64,000 nt of DNA from Artemisia argyi (GCA_030686995.1 CM060707.1:85112472-85176471); one strand, 5' to 3'. Shown: positions 30,205 through 42,661, numbered from the stretch's first letter. The notes: generated by a model not told the origin, from the sequence alone. Made by a program: numbers and translations.

Positions 30205-30354
30205 TTTTAACTGTGGTTTTTTTCAAAGGGATTTCTGTGTTGGTGAGTGTATACAAACGAGGTTATAAATAGGCTGACCAGTAGTTGAACGTTTACCAAG
30301 AAGATAGGCGGGAAAAAAGGGGGAAGGGACCAAATGCGCCATTATAAAAATATG

Positions 30355-30541
30355 AAATGACCAAAAACCCAGCTGACAGGTCAACTAACGCTGCAAATCA
30401 ACGTCCGTCAGCCAAAAGTATGTTCCAGGGACCAACCACGCCAAAAATGAGGAGTTCAGGGACGAAAATGCCAAAAAAAATAGTTTAAGGACGATCCGCC
30501 CAAAACTCGACAACTTTAGGGACGAACGGTGAAATTTTGTC
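30355..30541 (-). repeat. Right terminal inverted repeat of the Mutator-like element
   Basis: Inverted partner of 19500-19685. A short C/T-length change in the CCAAAAAAAATAG run and a few substitutions are the main differences. It is followed by the 9-bp duplication ATTGTTTTA at 30542-30550. Confidence 0.9.
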
Positions 30542-32199
30542 ATTGTTTTATTTTATAGCAAGTAAGTTAATGCTATCCAAAAAATTTAAATAAATTTCTT
30601 GCATATTAGACTTTCTTTCCTAGTGAATTGAAGACACTTTGTTAATGCCATCAACTAAAAATGAAATTACAAAAACGAAAATAATAAAAGAGCAAGTTAT
30701 AATCACATACCCTACTCGCTGGGGTTTTCATTAACCTCTTCCTTTTTCGGAATCCTGGTTTTTATGACAGCCTCTCCTTATTTTCGAGATCCTAGTTTTT
30801 CTCTTTTAGTTAGGGTTAATGAAGAGATAAATAATATCCTTAGGTGTAGTCGGTTATACAATGAAGGTACATCAAAATGGAGAAAGATAGTGAGTGAATG
30901 ACAGCAAGATCTTTAAAGAAATTTGTTGGGCCAACATTGACTATGTCTCTTTATGTTTTAATGATGGCAAATAAACCTTCGAAATACATAAAAGAACAAA
31001 CATTAGCCAAAATTCTCCCGTAACCATAACTGCTCCTGACGCACTGCCAGCGCTCCGACGTGCCAGGCTTCTGTAAGGTTTGGGACGAATGCCTTAGCCA
31101 AGGCTTTTTTAAACCTAGGGAGCTTATATACTTCACGTAACATCAAATGAATGTATCCGTATGGCCATAACCCGTGCTTACGTCTTCTCTAATCATGTAA
31201 TGAGTTTATCCCTTATTAGTCAAACTAAGTCAAAGGTCCCTTTGCGTAAATGCATCATTTCCCGTATGGGATATGCTTTACAATGATGCAAAGCACTTAG
31301 CTTTTTTGCACCAAGGTGATTATTGAGTACGTCGAGTCGTGGAAATTCACGAGTTATGAGATTATAAATACTCGACGTTGAGTTACTTGAAATTATAATA
31401 TTTTCTCATCCTATTGTCAACCCATAATCATAATTGTCAATTCTTTTCTTCCTTAATGACGTTATGATTAAGCCTTAATCAATCCTTTGATTATCCACCA
31501 CACATAACAAATCCTCCAACCATTTCAAAATCCTCCTAAATCTTATCCCCAATATTTTCTTATTCCCTTTACAACATTTCCATCCAACCACTAAGAATCC
31601 TCCACATCTTTATCTTCCTCATCCAACCCTTCATTTCAAACATAAATAAACCTTCTTCACATACACTCACACACACACTCTCACTTTGGATTCAAAATTC
31701 ACACACATCCTCTCACAAACCTTCTCCCACACACACTACCTTACTCACAACATTTCATATTTTGAATCCAAGCCAAAGGCTCCCCATCAACTCACTCTTA
31801 CACCCATCATATCCTTCTTACAATCCAATTCATCACTTACACCTCCAACATCCATATTTTCAAATTAGACACTTCCCTCACAACCCTTTCCTCCCTCACA
31901 CACTAGCCAACTCACTCACTCATAACATTCAAATTTGAATCCTCTACAAGGCTCCTCATCCCATCAAATCTTATATTCCTTACACAATCCAACTCATCAC
32001 CTTATCTCCTCTCTTCTATTTCAACACATGGGGAATTCACTTTCAAATTCAAATTTAAATTTCAAACCAAGGCTCCAAACCATCACATCCAATCCAACTC
32101 ACCCAACTTCATCTCAACCATCCAACTAACCCAAACTCATCTCACCCTCTTCTCCAAGGATGGAATATTCCCTTGGATATCCTTCTTAACTCAACCATG

Positions 32200-32290
32200 A
32201 TTTCTCTTCTAACCCAACCATGGTTTATTCTCAACACACTCCTTTCTCACCCAACCATGGTTATGATTCTAACTCAACCATGGTTCAACC
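32200..32290. repeat. Cluster of AACCATGGTT palindromes in the solo LTR
   Basis: CAACCATGGTT or a close variant (CAACCATGATT) occurs four times in about 90 bases, at roughly 32195, 32217, 32255 and 32275. It lies 450 bases upstream of the TATA box. Confidence 0.7.
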
Positions 32291-32726
32291 TAACCCAATC
32301 TTACTCTCTCACTTCTCCCTCTCACACTATTTGAATTTCAAATTCAAATTCTTCCCTCTCTAACATCCACACTTCCTTTCTAAGCAAAGGGATATCTCAT
32401 GGCATATTCTTTCTCTCTTTTCTATGCCATGTGAGGAATACCTATTGTGCCCCCATTCAATTATCCTTTCTACCCTTTTCTCTTTGATAATTGGCTTCTC
32501 TTAAACACTTCACAAAACATTTTTACAAATTGGCCATTTAAGTTGATGACCTTTAGAATGATTAATGTTGAGGTCTAAATGTGAGAAGTACAATTGGGGG
32601 TTTAGCAAGGTTGAGTATTTACAAGATCAAGTTCCCAAAGGGAAAATTTCACTAAACATGCTGGCGCGCTGCTGGTGCTCTGACGCGCCAAACTCGGTAA
32701 AATTTTCCCCACTTGGGATCTTAGCC

Positions 32727-32735
32727 TATAAATAC
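32727..32735 (+). promoter_or_regulatory. TATA box of the solo LTR
   Basis: TATAAATAC in a GC-richer context, 65 bases after a GC-rich block (GCTGGCGCGCTGCTGG) related to the one near the LTR start. Confidence 0.6.
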
Positions 32736-33019
32736 CCACCCTTGCCTCTTGTATTCCTCAACCCATGCCATTATTCTTTCTCCCTATATTATTTTTCTCT
32801 AGTCCTCTTATTCTATCTTGTGTTCTTAATCTTTCACACTAACATCTATTGAAAGAACACATATTTTTGCAAGGGAAGAATCACAAGAACCTAATCCACT
32901 CTTGTGATTGTGTCAAGGGTCATCTATGTCTATACCTTTTCTACTAGAATCGAGTCACTAGGTTAGGTTAAACAAACACTTATTCTTTCAATTTGTTTGT
33001 AAGGGAAGTCTTGTGTCTT

Positions 33020-33103
33020 AATGACCAAGCCTAGATCATTGGGGATCTAGTTTGAAATCTTGAGTTTTGGTGACCAAGCCTAGATCATTGGGGATCTAGT
33101 TGG
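33020..33103. repeat. Direct repeat near the solo LTR 3' end
   Basis: GACCAAGCCTAGATCATTGG and the following GGATCTAGTT occur twice, 49 bases apart, in the transcribed U5-like part of the LTR. Confidence 0.8.
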
Positions 33104-33737
33104 GGTTTGATACTTTCGGTGGGAAGTTGTATGGTCTTAGTAACCTTCGTATTGGTCTTAGTGAGCTTGTGTTAAGTCGAATCACGAGTCCTTGTGGGTG
33201 GTTTCCGAGGGCGGAATACCATTAGGGATTAACTCTTTCTTAGTGAGCACCGATCGTAGTGAATATCGGTGGAGCAAAGTTGTAACGGTTTATAGTCCAT
33301 CGAAAGGATTATTCTTAGTGAATAGTAGAGTGTCGTGGATTCGCAACTCGACGTACGGATGGTATAAACCCCCCATCCCGAACCAGTATATATCGTGGTG
33401 TCTCTTAATTGTTTTACATACTTTAGTTGTGATTGTGATTGTTGTATTTGTTGTACAATCACTTATTGATCTTTGAGGCTTGAAGTCTTTAAACTTCGAA
33501 GAAGCCGAAAACACCGTATTCACCCCCCCCCCCCCTCTACAGTTCTACAAAATTATTCACTTAAGTGACTGGTCAAAACAAATACGCATACCCCAACATA
33601 CTAAAACAAATAAAAGGTAAGAGTACTAAACTTTTCTCACATACCAAGGGACTCATCTCCACCCTTCATTTAAAAAGAAATCAATCGCTGAGATTAAAAA
33701 TATTTTAATATTTCACATATTTTTAATTATTTAAATA

Positions 33738-34162
33738 TAGAGGTGGAAATGAGTTGAGCCGATCGTGAAAAGCTCATGATCGGATCGGTAAAAAGCTTGA
33801 AAGAGCCGAGCCTAAACGATCTCGAGCTTGAGCTCGAGTTGCAGCTCGTATATTAATCAAGCACGAGCCCGAGCTTTACATACAAAGCTCGTTTGGGCTT
33901 GCGAGCCTAAACGACATTATGATATTTTAAGTATTAAACATATATACGAGCTCGAGCCAAGCTTTAACTTTCAAGGCCAAATCACATAAACGAGCAGAAC
34001 TCGAGCCGAGCCCGAGCCTATATAACATACCACGAGCCGAGCTCGAGCTTAAAATTTAAGGCTCGAAACGAGCCGAGCTTGAACTCGAGCCTTTTAAAAC
34101 TTAAACGAGCCGAGCTCGAGCTCTGGCAGGCTCGGACTCGGCTCGACTCGTTTTCACCCCTA
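33738..34162. mobile_element. hAT-type MITE, 425 bp, rich in GAGCTCGAGC
   Basis: Left end TAGAGGTGGAAATGAGTTGA, inverted right end TAGGGGTGAAAACGAGTCGA, and an exact 8-bp duplication TTTAAATA at 33730-33737 and 34163-34170. The body is built of many short palindromic CGAGCTCG and CGAGCC words. It is non-coding. Confidence 0.9.
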
Positions 34163-34167
34163 TTTAA

Positions 34168-34573
34168 ATATCTCTTAAACCGTTAATCGTTAAGCGAAAA
34201 TAATTACACCATCGAGACGAACATTTATTATAAACGGGCACTTTGATATACTTTTGACATAGTTTTTTTTCCTTTCTTTTCACATTTTTTCGTCTTTTTT
34301 TTCTTAGTTGTTAAAACTAGCATAAAGAAAGCACATGTGATTAAACACTAATTTAAATATTCTAATAATATCACATGTGATATTATTAGAATTTTCTAAT
34401 TAGTGTTTAATTACATGTGATTTTTTATGCAAATTTCAGTAACGAAACTTGAAAAGCACGAAAAAAAAAAATTGTTGAAATTTTATCAAAGTGCCTATTT
34501 ATAGAAAGATAATTAAATGATCGCCATAAGGTTTTTTTTTCCCCGCTTAACGATTAACGGTTTGAAAGATATT
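34168..34573. repeat. Long inverted repeat, fold-back MITE of about 400 bp
   Basis: The left arm starts ATATCTCTTAAACCGTTAAT and the right arm, inverted, AATATCTTTCAAACCGTTAA. The centre is the palindrome ATAATATCACATGTGATATTAT (about 34363-34385). The arms contain CACATGTGATTAAACACTAA and its complement. It abuts the preceding hAT MITE, whose target duplication overlaps its edge. Confidence 0.75.
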
Positions 34574-34866
34574 AATATTTGAAAAAAAAAGAAATAAAAG
34601 AAAGATGAACTTCATTTTTTAAATTGTTGAGATTAATTTCATCTATTAGATCAAATATCGATGCAGAGTGAAGATTGATCCCTTGATATGTAAAAAAAAT
34701 TTGGTATGTAAATAATCTTTAATAAATAAAAGTAAAAATAAGAGCAATTCAAAACAGGCATTAAATACTTTATAACATACTTAATAAACTACTTTATAGC
34801 ATATCCTTAATAAAGGGGTACAATAGGTCAGAAAATCAACACAAATACTTAAAGTGAGCACCTAAT

Positions 34867-35995
34867 TTTTTTTTTTTTTTTTTTTTTTACAAAAAGGTAA
34901 AATATATTAAATAAAATGAAAAAGTTATGTACATAAAATAGCACAAGAGAAGAAAAAGGATAGGACAACCCCTACCTCAATTCTCTCTTGCCTAGAAACA
35001 AAAACATAATAGAAATGGATAACTTCCATTCTGAAATAACAAGACCAGTAGATAACTAAAGTTCAAGATAACCAAAAACCAAGTACATAACCAAAGCAAC
35101 CCCCTGAACCCACACTCAGCATAGAGACAAGCTTGATCTAAGGCCATATGTATACTCTGAATACATGGAGGATTTCAAAGGGACCAACCAATGGAGTTCC
35201 AAACATCACCATATACATATAGCTCATAGAAAGCAGATATACTAAGACTGGATACAGGGGAGAAGCAATACATAATAATGAATCTGAAATACATAAAGCA
35301 ATCCATCATCCAACTAAACCAAACATAGCATAAGTCAAAACAACAAATGTCCATGAATAAGCTAGAAGCAGAGTACCCCATAGCATCATAAGTCTGCATA
35401 TCCACCAACCAAATCAGAGTGCATGATCTTTTGAAAGACTCCAGGTACATCAGATAAGCAAAAGTAGCAGCACAACACCAAAATGCATGATCTTTGAAGG
35501 GCTCCAGGACTGTAATAACTTCAACATCAGAACTGGAAGAGGATGAATCAACATAGTCACCAATTGACCTTGTCTCGTTAAAAAACCTTGCCAAATAAAA
35601 ACCCTGTGGGAAAACTTTGAACAAGGAAAAAGAGTACAAGGTATGTTTGTGGTTGAAATACCACACATTAACCTTAAGCAACCGCTTGAACAACCACTAG
35701 ATCATTTGTGACATGCCACAAAACGACCACACTAATTACATACACAAATTATAACAAAAACTATCCAACTGCTACAGTAGATCAGCATCATCATTACTCT
35801 CTTGTAGATCACGCAAAATACTCTTCCCATCTTCCTTCGTGGGGAGGTCAAAGTACACATTCGTACCGATATTCCTAGGAGGCGCCCCACCTTTTTCCTT
35901 GCATCATCGATATGTTCCTGAGAGGCGCTCCCACCTTTTTCCTTACACATTGTTCCTCTTATAGACGTATTCTTTTCCTTAAACACATTCTTAAC
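34867..35995 (-). mobile_element. 3' part of a LINE-like element with poly(A), split by the LTR element
   Basis: On the minus strand this block ends in poly(A) (T-run at about 34867-34889). It continues the minus-strand sequence that breaks off at 46490: the two pieces meet at the TTAAC duplication of the inserted LTR element. A Lys/Gly-rich stretch with a repeated GGCGCCTC/GGCGCTCC motif (35875-35945) is followed by a UTR-like region. No reverse-transcriptase domain was found, so the element is ORF1-only or heavily deleted. The 172-residue frame at 35175-35693 is rich in aromatic residues and probably fortuitous. Confidence 0.55.
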
Positions 35996-36418
35996 TGTTG
36001 ATATAAATAATGCCTAAAAACGTTATTAACATATATCGATATCTCTATGTTTTGATAATCACAAAACGTAAACTCATTGAACTACAAATTATGACGTAAA
36101 CAAGTATTTAGTTGTAAATATTCACTTTAGCATCCATATCACTTAAGGTATGAATAAACAAAGTGTCTAATGCATTTTATGATCAAAGGAATTTTTATTT
36201 TTACAAACCTTACATTTTATTAAAGTGGGAAAAAACATTTTTAAACTTACACAAAACACTTTTGTATTTATAAGAAATATTTTATTCAAAATAAATATTT
36301 TGAATTCAAATTTCTACCCAAAAAATGGCTACATTCTTCAGGAAAAACCTCCCCCACAAAAAGACAAAAAATCTGAAGAAAAAATATTTTTTTATTAGGC
36401 GGCTCCCTTAATTATACT

Positions 36419-36451
36419 GGGCGGCCCCCTTAATTATTAAGGGGACCGCCC
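36419..36451. promoter_or_regulatory. GC-rich hairpin upstream of the LTR TATA box
   Basis: GGGCGGCCCCCTTAATTA followed by TTAAGGGGACCGCCC is a nearly perfect inverted repeat ending about 27 bases before the TATA box. Related hairpins lie at 40940-41014 and 43081-43132. Confidence 0.6.
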
Positions 36452-37151
36452 ACGCTCCCAAATAGTATTTTTCCCCCTATAAATACTGGTTCATTCCACA
36501 GATTTTTTCCACCTTTTGCACCCCAAAACTTTCTGTTCTAGATCTCATTTCTATTCTCTAAAATCCTTTGATCATATATACATTAATCTTTGTTTCAAAG
36601 TGATCCAAGCCTCAACCTTTCAAGTGCAAGAGAAGAATACTTCAATCTACCAAGAGAAGAAGTATTACAACTTGTTGTGACCTCCACATCCAAGTTGTTA
36701 GAGCATCATCCATTATATCTATTTCCTTGCGTATCTAGTTGTGAATACTTGATAGAAGATAGATTAGCAAGGTGTGTAGATAGAGAGATTGTGTAGTAGA
36801 TAGTTGTGAAGTAGAGAAGTTGGGAAGTGGATTGTTGTGAAGTAGATAGTCGTGAAGATAGATAGGTGTGAAGAAGTAGTGTTGTGATTAAGTAGTGACT
36901 AGGTGTGAAAAAGTTGTGTAGAAGGTGTGAATAAGTTATGACGAAGTTGTGGTGTGTAAGGTTTTCTCCGCCATAAGGGAGCTTGTTGACATAGTGAAGA
37001 AAACTCTCGAGTAGGCAACTCGGGGAGTGGAGTAGGGCAAGGAAGGTGTCCTTGTAGCCGAATCACTATAAATGCTTTGTCTCGCGGTTTGATCTTTCCA
37101 TCTCTTACTTATTATCTTGCTTACATCATTATTACTTTCGTAGACGTAGAA

Positions 37152-37152
<1 letters not shown>

Positions 37153-37236
<84 letters not shown>
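37153..37236. repeat. (TA)n microsatellite in the 5' LTR
   Basis: About 42 uninterrupted TA dinucleotides. The matching site in the 3' LTR holds (TA)n and (TG)n split by a 2-kb insertion. Confidence 0.95.
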
Positions 37237-37239
<3 letters not shown>

Positions 37240-37653
37240 GCTCATATAGTGTTAGTGTTGATTTCACTTAAAGATCAAACAAAAGTTTCATTCACAAAAC
37301 AAAGTCTTTACAATTAAACTAAAAAGATAACATACATATAATTGATCATTTCGATCAAGTATAGTTTTCATACAACATATAATTAAGGATTACATAATAA
37401 ACGCTTACTTACTTATCTCTCGTATATAGCTACAATTGTTTATATTATGCATGTGTTGATTTCACATACTTAGCTTACATTATTATTATTGTTCATACTT
37501 AGATATAGTTGTTTATATTGTTCAAGATTTGAGTTCACATAAGATCGAAAGAAAGTTTTAAAAGTAAACAAAGTCTTAAAACTAAACTAAGTTTTCATAA
37601 TAAAATTAAAAAGACGTAAAACTATTCAACCCCCCCTTCTAGTTTTCCACAAT

Positions 37654-37665
37654 TGGCATCAGAGC
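37654..37665 (+). promoter_or_regulatory. Primer-binding site
   Basis: TGGCATCAGAGC, two bases after the LTR, matches the initiator-methionine tRNA 3' end complement (TGGTATCAGAGC) except at one base. Confidence 0.8.
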
Positions 37666-37719
37666 TACGTTAAACAAGATTTTTTAAAATATACTGTATT
37701 TTAAAACTTGTATCGATCT

Positions 37720-39576
37720 ATGGAATCGGAAAAATATTTAGAAGGGCAATTTATGCAAAGACCACCGCTATTTGAAAGTGATGGATTTTTATATTGGAAA
37801 AATAGATTCGAAATTTATGTGAAATCAAAAGATCTTGATGTTTGGCATGTCATTACCTTTGGTGATTTTCCTCCTATCCAATATAATTTTGAAAATAAAA
37901 TGGATGAAATTGCATCTTTTGAAAAACAAAATGATAATTTTAAAAAGAAACTAGCAAAAAATAATGAGGCTAAAATGGTTATTTATAATGTGTTACCACG
38001 CAAAGAGTATGAAAGAATTTTTATGTCTAAAACCGCAAAAGAAATTTGGGATTCCTTACTAATCACTCACCAAGGTAATAGCCAAGTTAAAGATAATAAA
38101 ATAGATCTTCTTGTTCAACAATATGAACAATTTACGATTCTGGAGGAGGAATCAATAGATAATGCTTTTGCTAGGTTTAACATTATCATCACAAGTTTAA
38201 AAGCACTTGATGAGAATTTTTCTAGTAAGAATTTTGTTAGGAAATTTCTTAGGGCTCTTCATCCAAAATGGCGAGCTAAAGTTACGGCGATTGAAGAATC
38301 GAAGAACTTGTCAACTCTTCAACTTGATGAGTTGATTGGCAACCTGAAAGTCTACGAAGCAATAATAAAGAAAGACTCCGAGATGGTCAAAGGAAAAAGA
38401 GAGCAAAGCAAGTCAATTGCGTTGAAAACTAGAAAGGAATCTAGTGACGAGGATAGCTCAACCTCCGAATATGATGACGAAGAATATGCCATGGCCATAA
38501 GAAACTTCAAGAAATTCTTCAAAAGGCGAGGAAGATTCGTTAGACAACCGCATGATGAAAGGAAAGCTTCTCAAAGAAACAAAGACGACGAAGGTAGCAA
38601 GAGCGAAAGAAAATGCTTTAAATGCGGAGATCCAAATCATCTCATCGGAAAATGTCCAATGATGTCAAGGAATCAAAATCAAAAGGCGTTCATTGGAGGA
38701 GCATGGAGTGATATCGATGAAGATGAGAAAGAAACCACAAAGGAAGAAAGGTGTCTTATTGCCAAGACATCAAGTGAGGTACATTCCGAAACCAAATACT
38801 TTAGTGACGAAAATTTAGCATTAGACGAAAAAGACCTAGATAGTGAATATAATAGGTTATGCAAATTAGGTCAAAAGGTTATAGCTAAAAATAAGTCATT
38901 AAAACATATTAATAATCTATTAGAAAATGAAGCACTCGAATTAAAAATTAAACTACAACATTTGAAAAAAGGAAAAGAAGTTTTTATAGAATGTAAAACA
39001 TGCATAGAGGTTAAAAATGAAAACGGAAAACTTAAAGATGAAATTTTCAAACTTGACAAGTTTAAAAATAGTAGTAACCCACTTAAGAAAATAATAAGTG
39101 CTCAAAAAACTTCGGGAGATAAAACCGGTCTAGGATTAACCTCAACTAATGTTTCAACTAGTGAAAATAAAAGTATAAAGTTTGAATGTGAATCTAGTAA
39201 ACAAAAATCATTAGAATCAAAACCTAAGTATATATTTACAAAAGATAGAAAAATACCCATTGCGAATGATGAAAAAGTAAAAACTTTTTATAAACCATCC
39301 TTAAAGACCGAAGTAGGATCCTCTAAACCTAAATTAAGATCTAAAACTTCACCACCAAGAAAACCAAATAATTTTCATACTCGATTTAAAACACCACAAC
39401 CTAGAAGAAACCAAAATAGACAAAACTACAACAATACTAGTCATCAAATGTGGAATTATCAACCAAGTTACAATCCTTGGGGAATATTACCACTATACAT
39501 GCATCCTAGCCAAATGTTGAATATGTTTGGACCAAATAACTTTGGACCAATGAGACAATGGGGACCAAGTGGCTAG
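37720..39576 (+). CDS. gag: Retrotransposon Gag (UBN2-type) with one zinc knuckle
   Basis: The frame begins at ATG 37720 ([20 protein letters not shown]), 55 bases after the primer-binding site, and encodes 618 residues. The N-terminal capsid part contains [20 protein letters not shown] and [20 protein letters not shown], features of the Gag family of SIRE/Maximus Copia elements (family knowledge). A zinc knuckle of the CX2CX4HX4C form starts at about residue 299. Further on are charged coiled-coil stretches (about 370-450) and a basic, Asn/Pro-rich tail. The frame stops at 39576 and no protease follows. It could package its own RNA, but reverse transcription would need enzymes from an autonomous relative. 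Confidence 0.9.
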   Translation: MESEKYLEGQFMQRPPLFESDGFLYWKNRFEIYVKSKDLDVWHVITFGDFPPIQYNFENKMDEIASFEKQNDNFKKKLAKNNEAKMVIYNVLPRKEYERIFMSKTAKEIWDSLLITHQGNSQVKDNKIDLLVQQYEQFTILEEESIDNAFARFNIIITSLKALDENFSSKNFVRKFLRALHPKWRAKVTAIEESKNLSTLQLDELIGNLKVYEAIIKKDSEMVKGKREQSKSIALKTRKESSDEDSSTSEYDDEEYAMAIRNFKKFFKRRGRFVRQPHDERKASQRNKDDEGSKSERKCFKCGDPNHLIGKCPMMSRNQNQKAFIGGAWSDIDEDEKETTKEERCLIAKTSSEVHSETKYFSDENLALDEKDLDSEYNRLCKLGQKVIAKNKSLKHINNLLENEALELKIKLQHLKKGKEVFIECKTCIEVKNENGKLKDEIFKLDKFKNSSNPLKKIISAQKTSGDKTGLGLTSTNVSTSENKSIKFECESSKQKSLESKPKYIFTKDRKIPIANDEKVKTFYKPSLKTEVGSSKPKLRSKTSPPRKPNNFHTRFKTPQPRRNQNRQNYNNTSHQMWNYQPSYNPWGILPLYMHPSQMLNMFGPNNFGPMRQWGPSG

Positions 39577-42500
39577 GTTGTCATTTTTCAAAGAAGTTGG
39601 AATCTCATCTACAAATGACTTCTATAAGTCAACATAGTCACTTGAAGTGCTTGAAGAAAATCCATTCAAGACTGAAAGGTACGCGTTTCTTTTAAGTTCA
39701 TCGCTATAATTTGCATGCTTAGCTATACATATATATTGTTTGTAACTCTTGAACATATATACGTACATAATAGCTTATATACTAATAATCTAGAAATATC
39801 ATTAGTTGACTTTCCTAGGAATAAGATGAAATTTTTCATTACCGAACATAATAGAAAATGGAAATATTCTATATCCATTATTAGCAAACTCATTGTGATG
39901 AAGTGAAATGAGTTAAGTGGATCAATCGTTAATATAGAAGTAGGATTAGATCCCTCACGTAAGAAAACTATGGATGAAACAAGCTCTCGTAGACTATGGC
40001 ATTAAGTTAGATAAGCATGCGAAAACAAAGGAACTATAGATGTTAGGTTATACCCCATTCAACACTCTCGCATCTATCATATAAATTATCGTCATCACTT
40101 CCTTTAGAATCATAGGATATGTAGAAACGATAGCATGAGATAATAGTAGGCTTAACCAATCCTCTTGAGCATGAGATATTTAATAAACATCTTTTAAAAT
40201 ATATGATTAATGATATTTGTTGTCAAAAATCTAATATCTTTCAAAATATGCAAAAACCTCACATTTTAGAAAATAGTTTTTCAAATAACTATCCCAGTTT
40301 TAAATAAGATGTTTTCACGATCAATATCCACATTTTTGTTTTGATCAAAACCAAAGATTGAGAAAATTTTCTTTACCTTTCATTAACACATTTTGAAGTA
40401 AAACCGAATCTATTTTATTCTATTAACTCTCACATTTACATGAAAACCTACTTTCAAACATTGTTGAATAATGCTAAAAACGTCTCTTTAAATCATGCAT
40501 GGTGATCTCATATTTGTCATCTATATTTATATAAATGACACTTATAAGTGAACTAAATCAAATCAAGAGGACCATGGTTTGTCTATTAAGACTTTGTTTG
40601 TAACAAGTCTAGAAACCCATGCTATCATAACTACCCACTTATTGCACATTGATACACATTAGGATTAATCCTCCTAGTTATGTAGTTATGAAATACTTGA
40701 TGTTGCTTATTGTTTCCTAGCACTTATATTTTACTTGCTAGATGAGTATGTTTGCATGCTAGATGAAATTGCTTGTTTACTTAATCTCTTTGGTTAACAT
40801 GCTTTGGCTACATAATTGCCTACATAATTAGTCTATGTTTAATTGCCTCAAAGAGTTGGACTTGTTTGAAACCAAAAACACAACATTTCTGCAATTTACT
40901 ACCAAAAACCCTTTTCTGGCAATCTGGGAATCACCAGATGGGCGGCCCCCTTAAATCATAAGGTGGCCCCCTTAATTATTAAGGGTACCGGCCTCCAATT
41001 AAGGGGACCGGCCATCTGATGATCGAAGGTGTTGTTTCCTTTTTCTACTTTTTAGCCCATTTCATCCTATACTTCCCAAAATTCACAAACCTATTTTATC
41101 CTAAACCTTCTATCAAAGTTTATACATCCTTATTCCCACCAACATTACATATCAACAACCTTTACTCACCCATATCCTTCTACATCACACTCAAACCTCA
41201 TATCCTTCTACCTTACACTCAAACCTTAAAACCATTACACACTTAAACCTCATAACCTTTACTCACCTCAACCTCAAATTTCATCTCCTAGTGCACCTAA
41301 TGCACCATCTATAACACCCTCCTGCGAAGAAATCCCTTCCATGAACATCGCTTTTTCACTCTCACAAATCACATCACTTGATACTCATTTCCCATCTTCA
41401 CCAATAACTCTACCTAGTCATCCTCACAAAAAGATTCAACCATATAACCGTTCCCTACACTCTACAAAGTGTGTCATCACCACTACAACTTAACCCATGA
41501 AGGTCAAACCATATTTCATGATACACAAACCTCATGTTCACTCAAATGAACACTTTCACAAACCTCATCATAATAACCAAACATCCATCCTTGTTCCCAA
41601 AAATCCACCTTCTTCCCAAACCACACAAACTAACTTCAATGAAACCTACCACAATCCCTATTAATTTGGTCAATCATCCAACTACACTTCCAAAAACTTT
41701 ACTTCCAACTACACACCCAAACTCCATCCATTTGAACCAAAACACCCTCCAATCATGAAACACCCTCTTCTACCATACCTTCATCATCATCCATCAATTA
41801 TTACCCATAATCAAAAATCTCCATCACCAAAAGAATTATCATCACCTCCTACCAATACACATGTTATCCCTATGTTGGATGTCCAATCATCCATCCCTAA
41901 TAACAACTTTCCTCTAGCTCTCTTTCATCACCCCACAACTTAAATCAAGTTGAAAAACATGTCAACAATTGACCTTGTTGCATCTTTCTCCTAAAAACCA
42001 TTGCATTCAATGAACACTTCATTTGGATTGAATATCTTCTCACTAGATCACATCCAATACCCTCACTTGAACAACATCCAAAACCTTAATCAACCTCTTC
42101 CTCTACAAACTCTCCACCACCAAACTCTCCAACATTCATGACCCAAACATATACCTCCATTAATCCAACAACCTTACCCTAACTCAACCATCTTCATTCC
42201 AAACATTCCATCATCAACCATCTAAGCATACTATATGCTTATGATTTTCACTTTCAAATACGAATCAACCAACCTTTTGTTACAAGCAAGTCCGATGGCT
42301 CTCTTTGGCAAATTAGGATCTTTTAACATAATCACTTTGAATTAATTGTTATGTATCTTTAATATTTTTTTGCTATGCTTGTTATTTGTATATTGCATAT
42401 TCTTCTATATATACTTGTGCTTCTAATATTTTTCTTGCGAGCATTCCATATCTCGATCCCTTGGTGCCATCGAACGAGGGGGAGCACACATCAAGGGGAG

Positions 42501-42647
42501 CTTTCATCCCGTCTAACTTCATTTATGAAGCTAGCCGGCATAACCTTTTTTATTCTACAAAAAAGGGGGAGAAGTGAATATAAACTCACTAAGTACTTGT
42601 CTAAAAATTAATTTTTAGACATAATGAGTTTAGGTTTTGTAATCATC
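39577..42647. other. Non-coding interior of the gag-only element
   Basis: No pol domain on either strand. Bases 41040-42240 are very poor in G on the plus strand and rich in C and A, so several stop-free but low-complexity frames appear. A composite hairpin lies at 40940-41014. Confidence 0.7.
40940..41014. repeat. Internal copy of the GC-rich hairpin cluster
   Basis: GGGCGGCCCCCTTAAA, GGTGGCCCCCTTAATTATTA, GGGTACCGGCC and AAGGGGACCGGCC are arranged as nested inverted repeats, enclosed by the outer arms CACCAGATG and CATCTGATG. Confidence 0.7.
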
Positions 42648-42661
42648 AAAAAGGGGGAGAT
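42648..42661 (+). promoter_or_regulatory. Polypurine tract
   Basis: AAAAAGGGGGAGAT lies immediately before the 3' LTR (TGTTG), the usual plus-strand priming site of Copia elements. Confidence 0.9.

Larger units (their letters stand above)
19500..30541. mobile_element. 11-kb Mutator-like element carrying seven gene-like units
   Basis: The ends are inverted repeats of about 186 bases that begin GACAAAATTTCACCGTTAGT, nearly identical on the other end. The 9-base direct repeat ATTGTTTTA lies immediately outside at 19491-19499 and 30542-30550. Long TIRs with a 9-bp duplication define a Mutator-like element. No MURA-type transposase (no recognisable DDE, SWIM or MULE domain) is visible in any frame, so movement would depend on a transposase made elsewhere. 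The cargo is A (+), B (+), C (+), D (-), E (+), F (+), G (-). A and G start just inside the left and right TIR and read inward, the promoter arrangement known from MuDR. Several cargo genes have lesions, C is intact, and the duplication is still perfect. Confidence 0.9.
30924..33549 (+). mobile_element. Solo LTR, 2626 bp, with 5-bp target duplication
   Basis: It starts TGTTGGGCCAACATTG and ends TTCTACA. AAATT is duplicated at 30919-30923 and 33550-33554. No internal region or partner LTR is joined, so it is a solo LTR left by recombination. The first 360 bases match, inverted, the fragment at 4539-5066. A TATA box (TATAAATAC, 32727-32735) marks the promoter. Bases 31440-32470 are strikingly poor in G on this strand. 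Contained frames are short and read from low-complexity sequence. Confidence 0.85.
35996..37651 (+). repeat. 5' LTR of the gag-only element
   Basis: TG..CA termini. The TATA box TATAAATAC is at 36478-36486, preceded by a GC-rich hairpin at 36419-36451. A (TA)n microsatellite of about 42 repeats lies at 37153-37236. The distal part is AT-rich and transcribed. Confidence 0.9.

Noticed and set aside
35175..35693. 172-residue minus-strand frame with many aromatic residues
   Set aside because: It lies in the UTR-like 3' part of a LINE-like remnant and has no recognisable domain; stop-free by composition.
41019..41943. Several stop-free frames in the gag-only element
   Set aside because: G-poor low-complexity DNA lacks stops by composition; no pol motif such as YVDD or the integrase HHCC is present.
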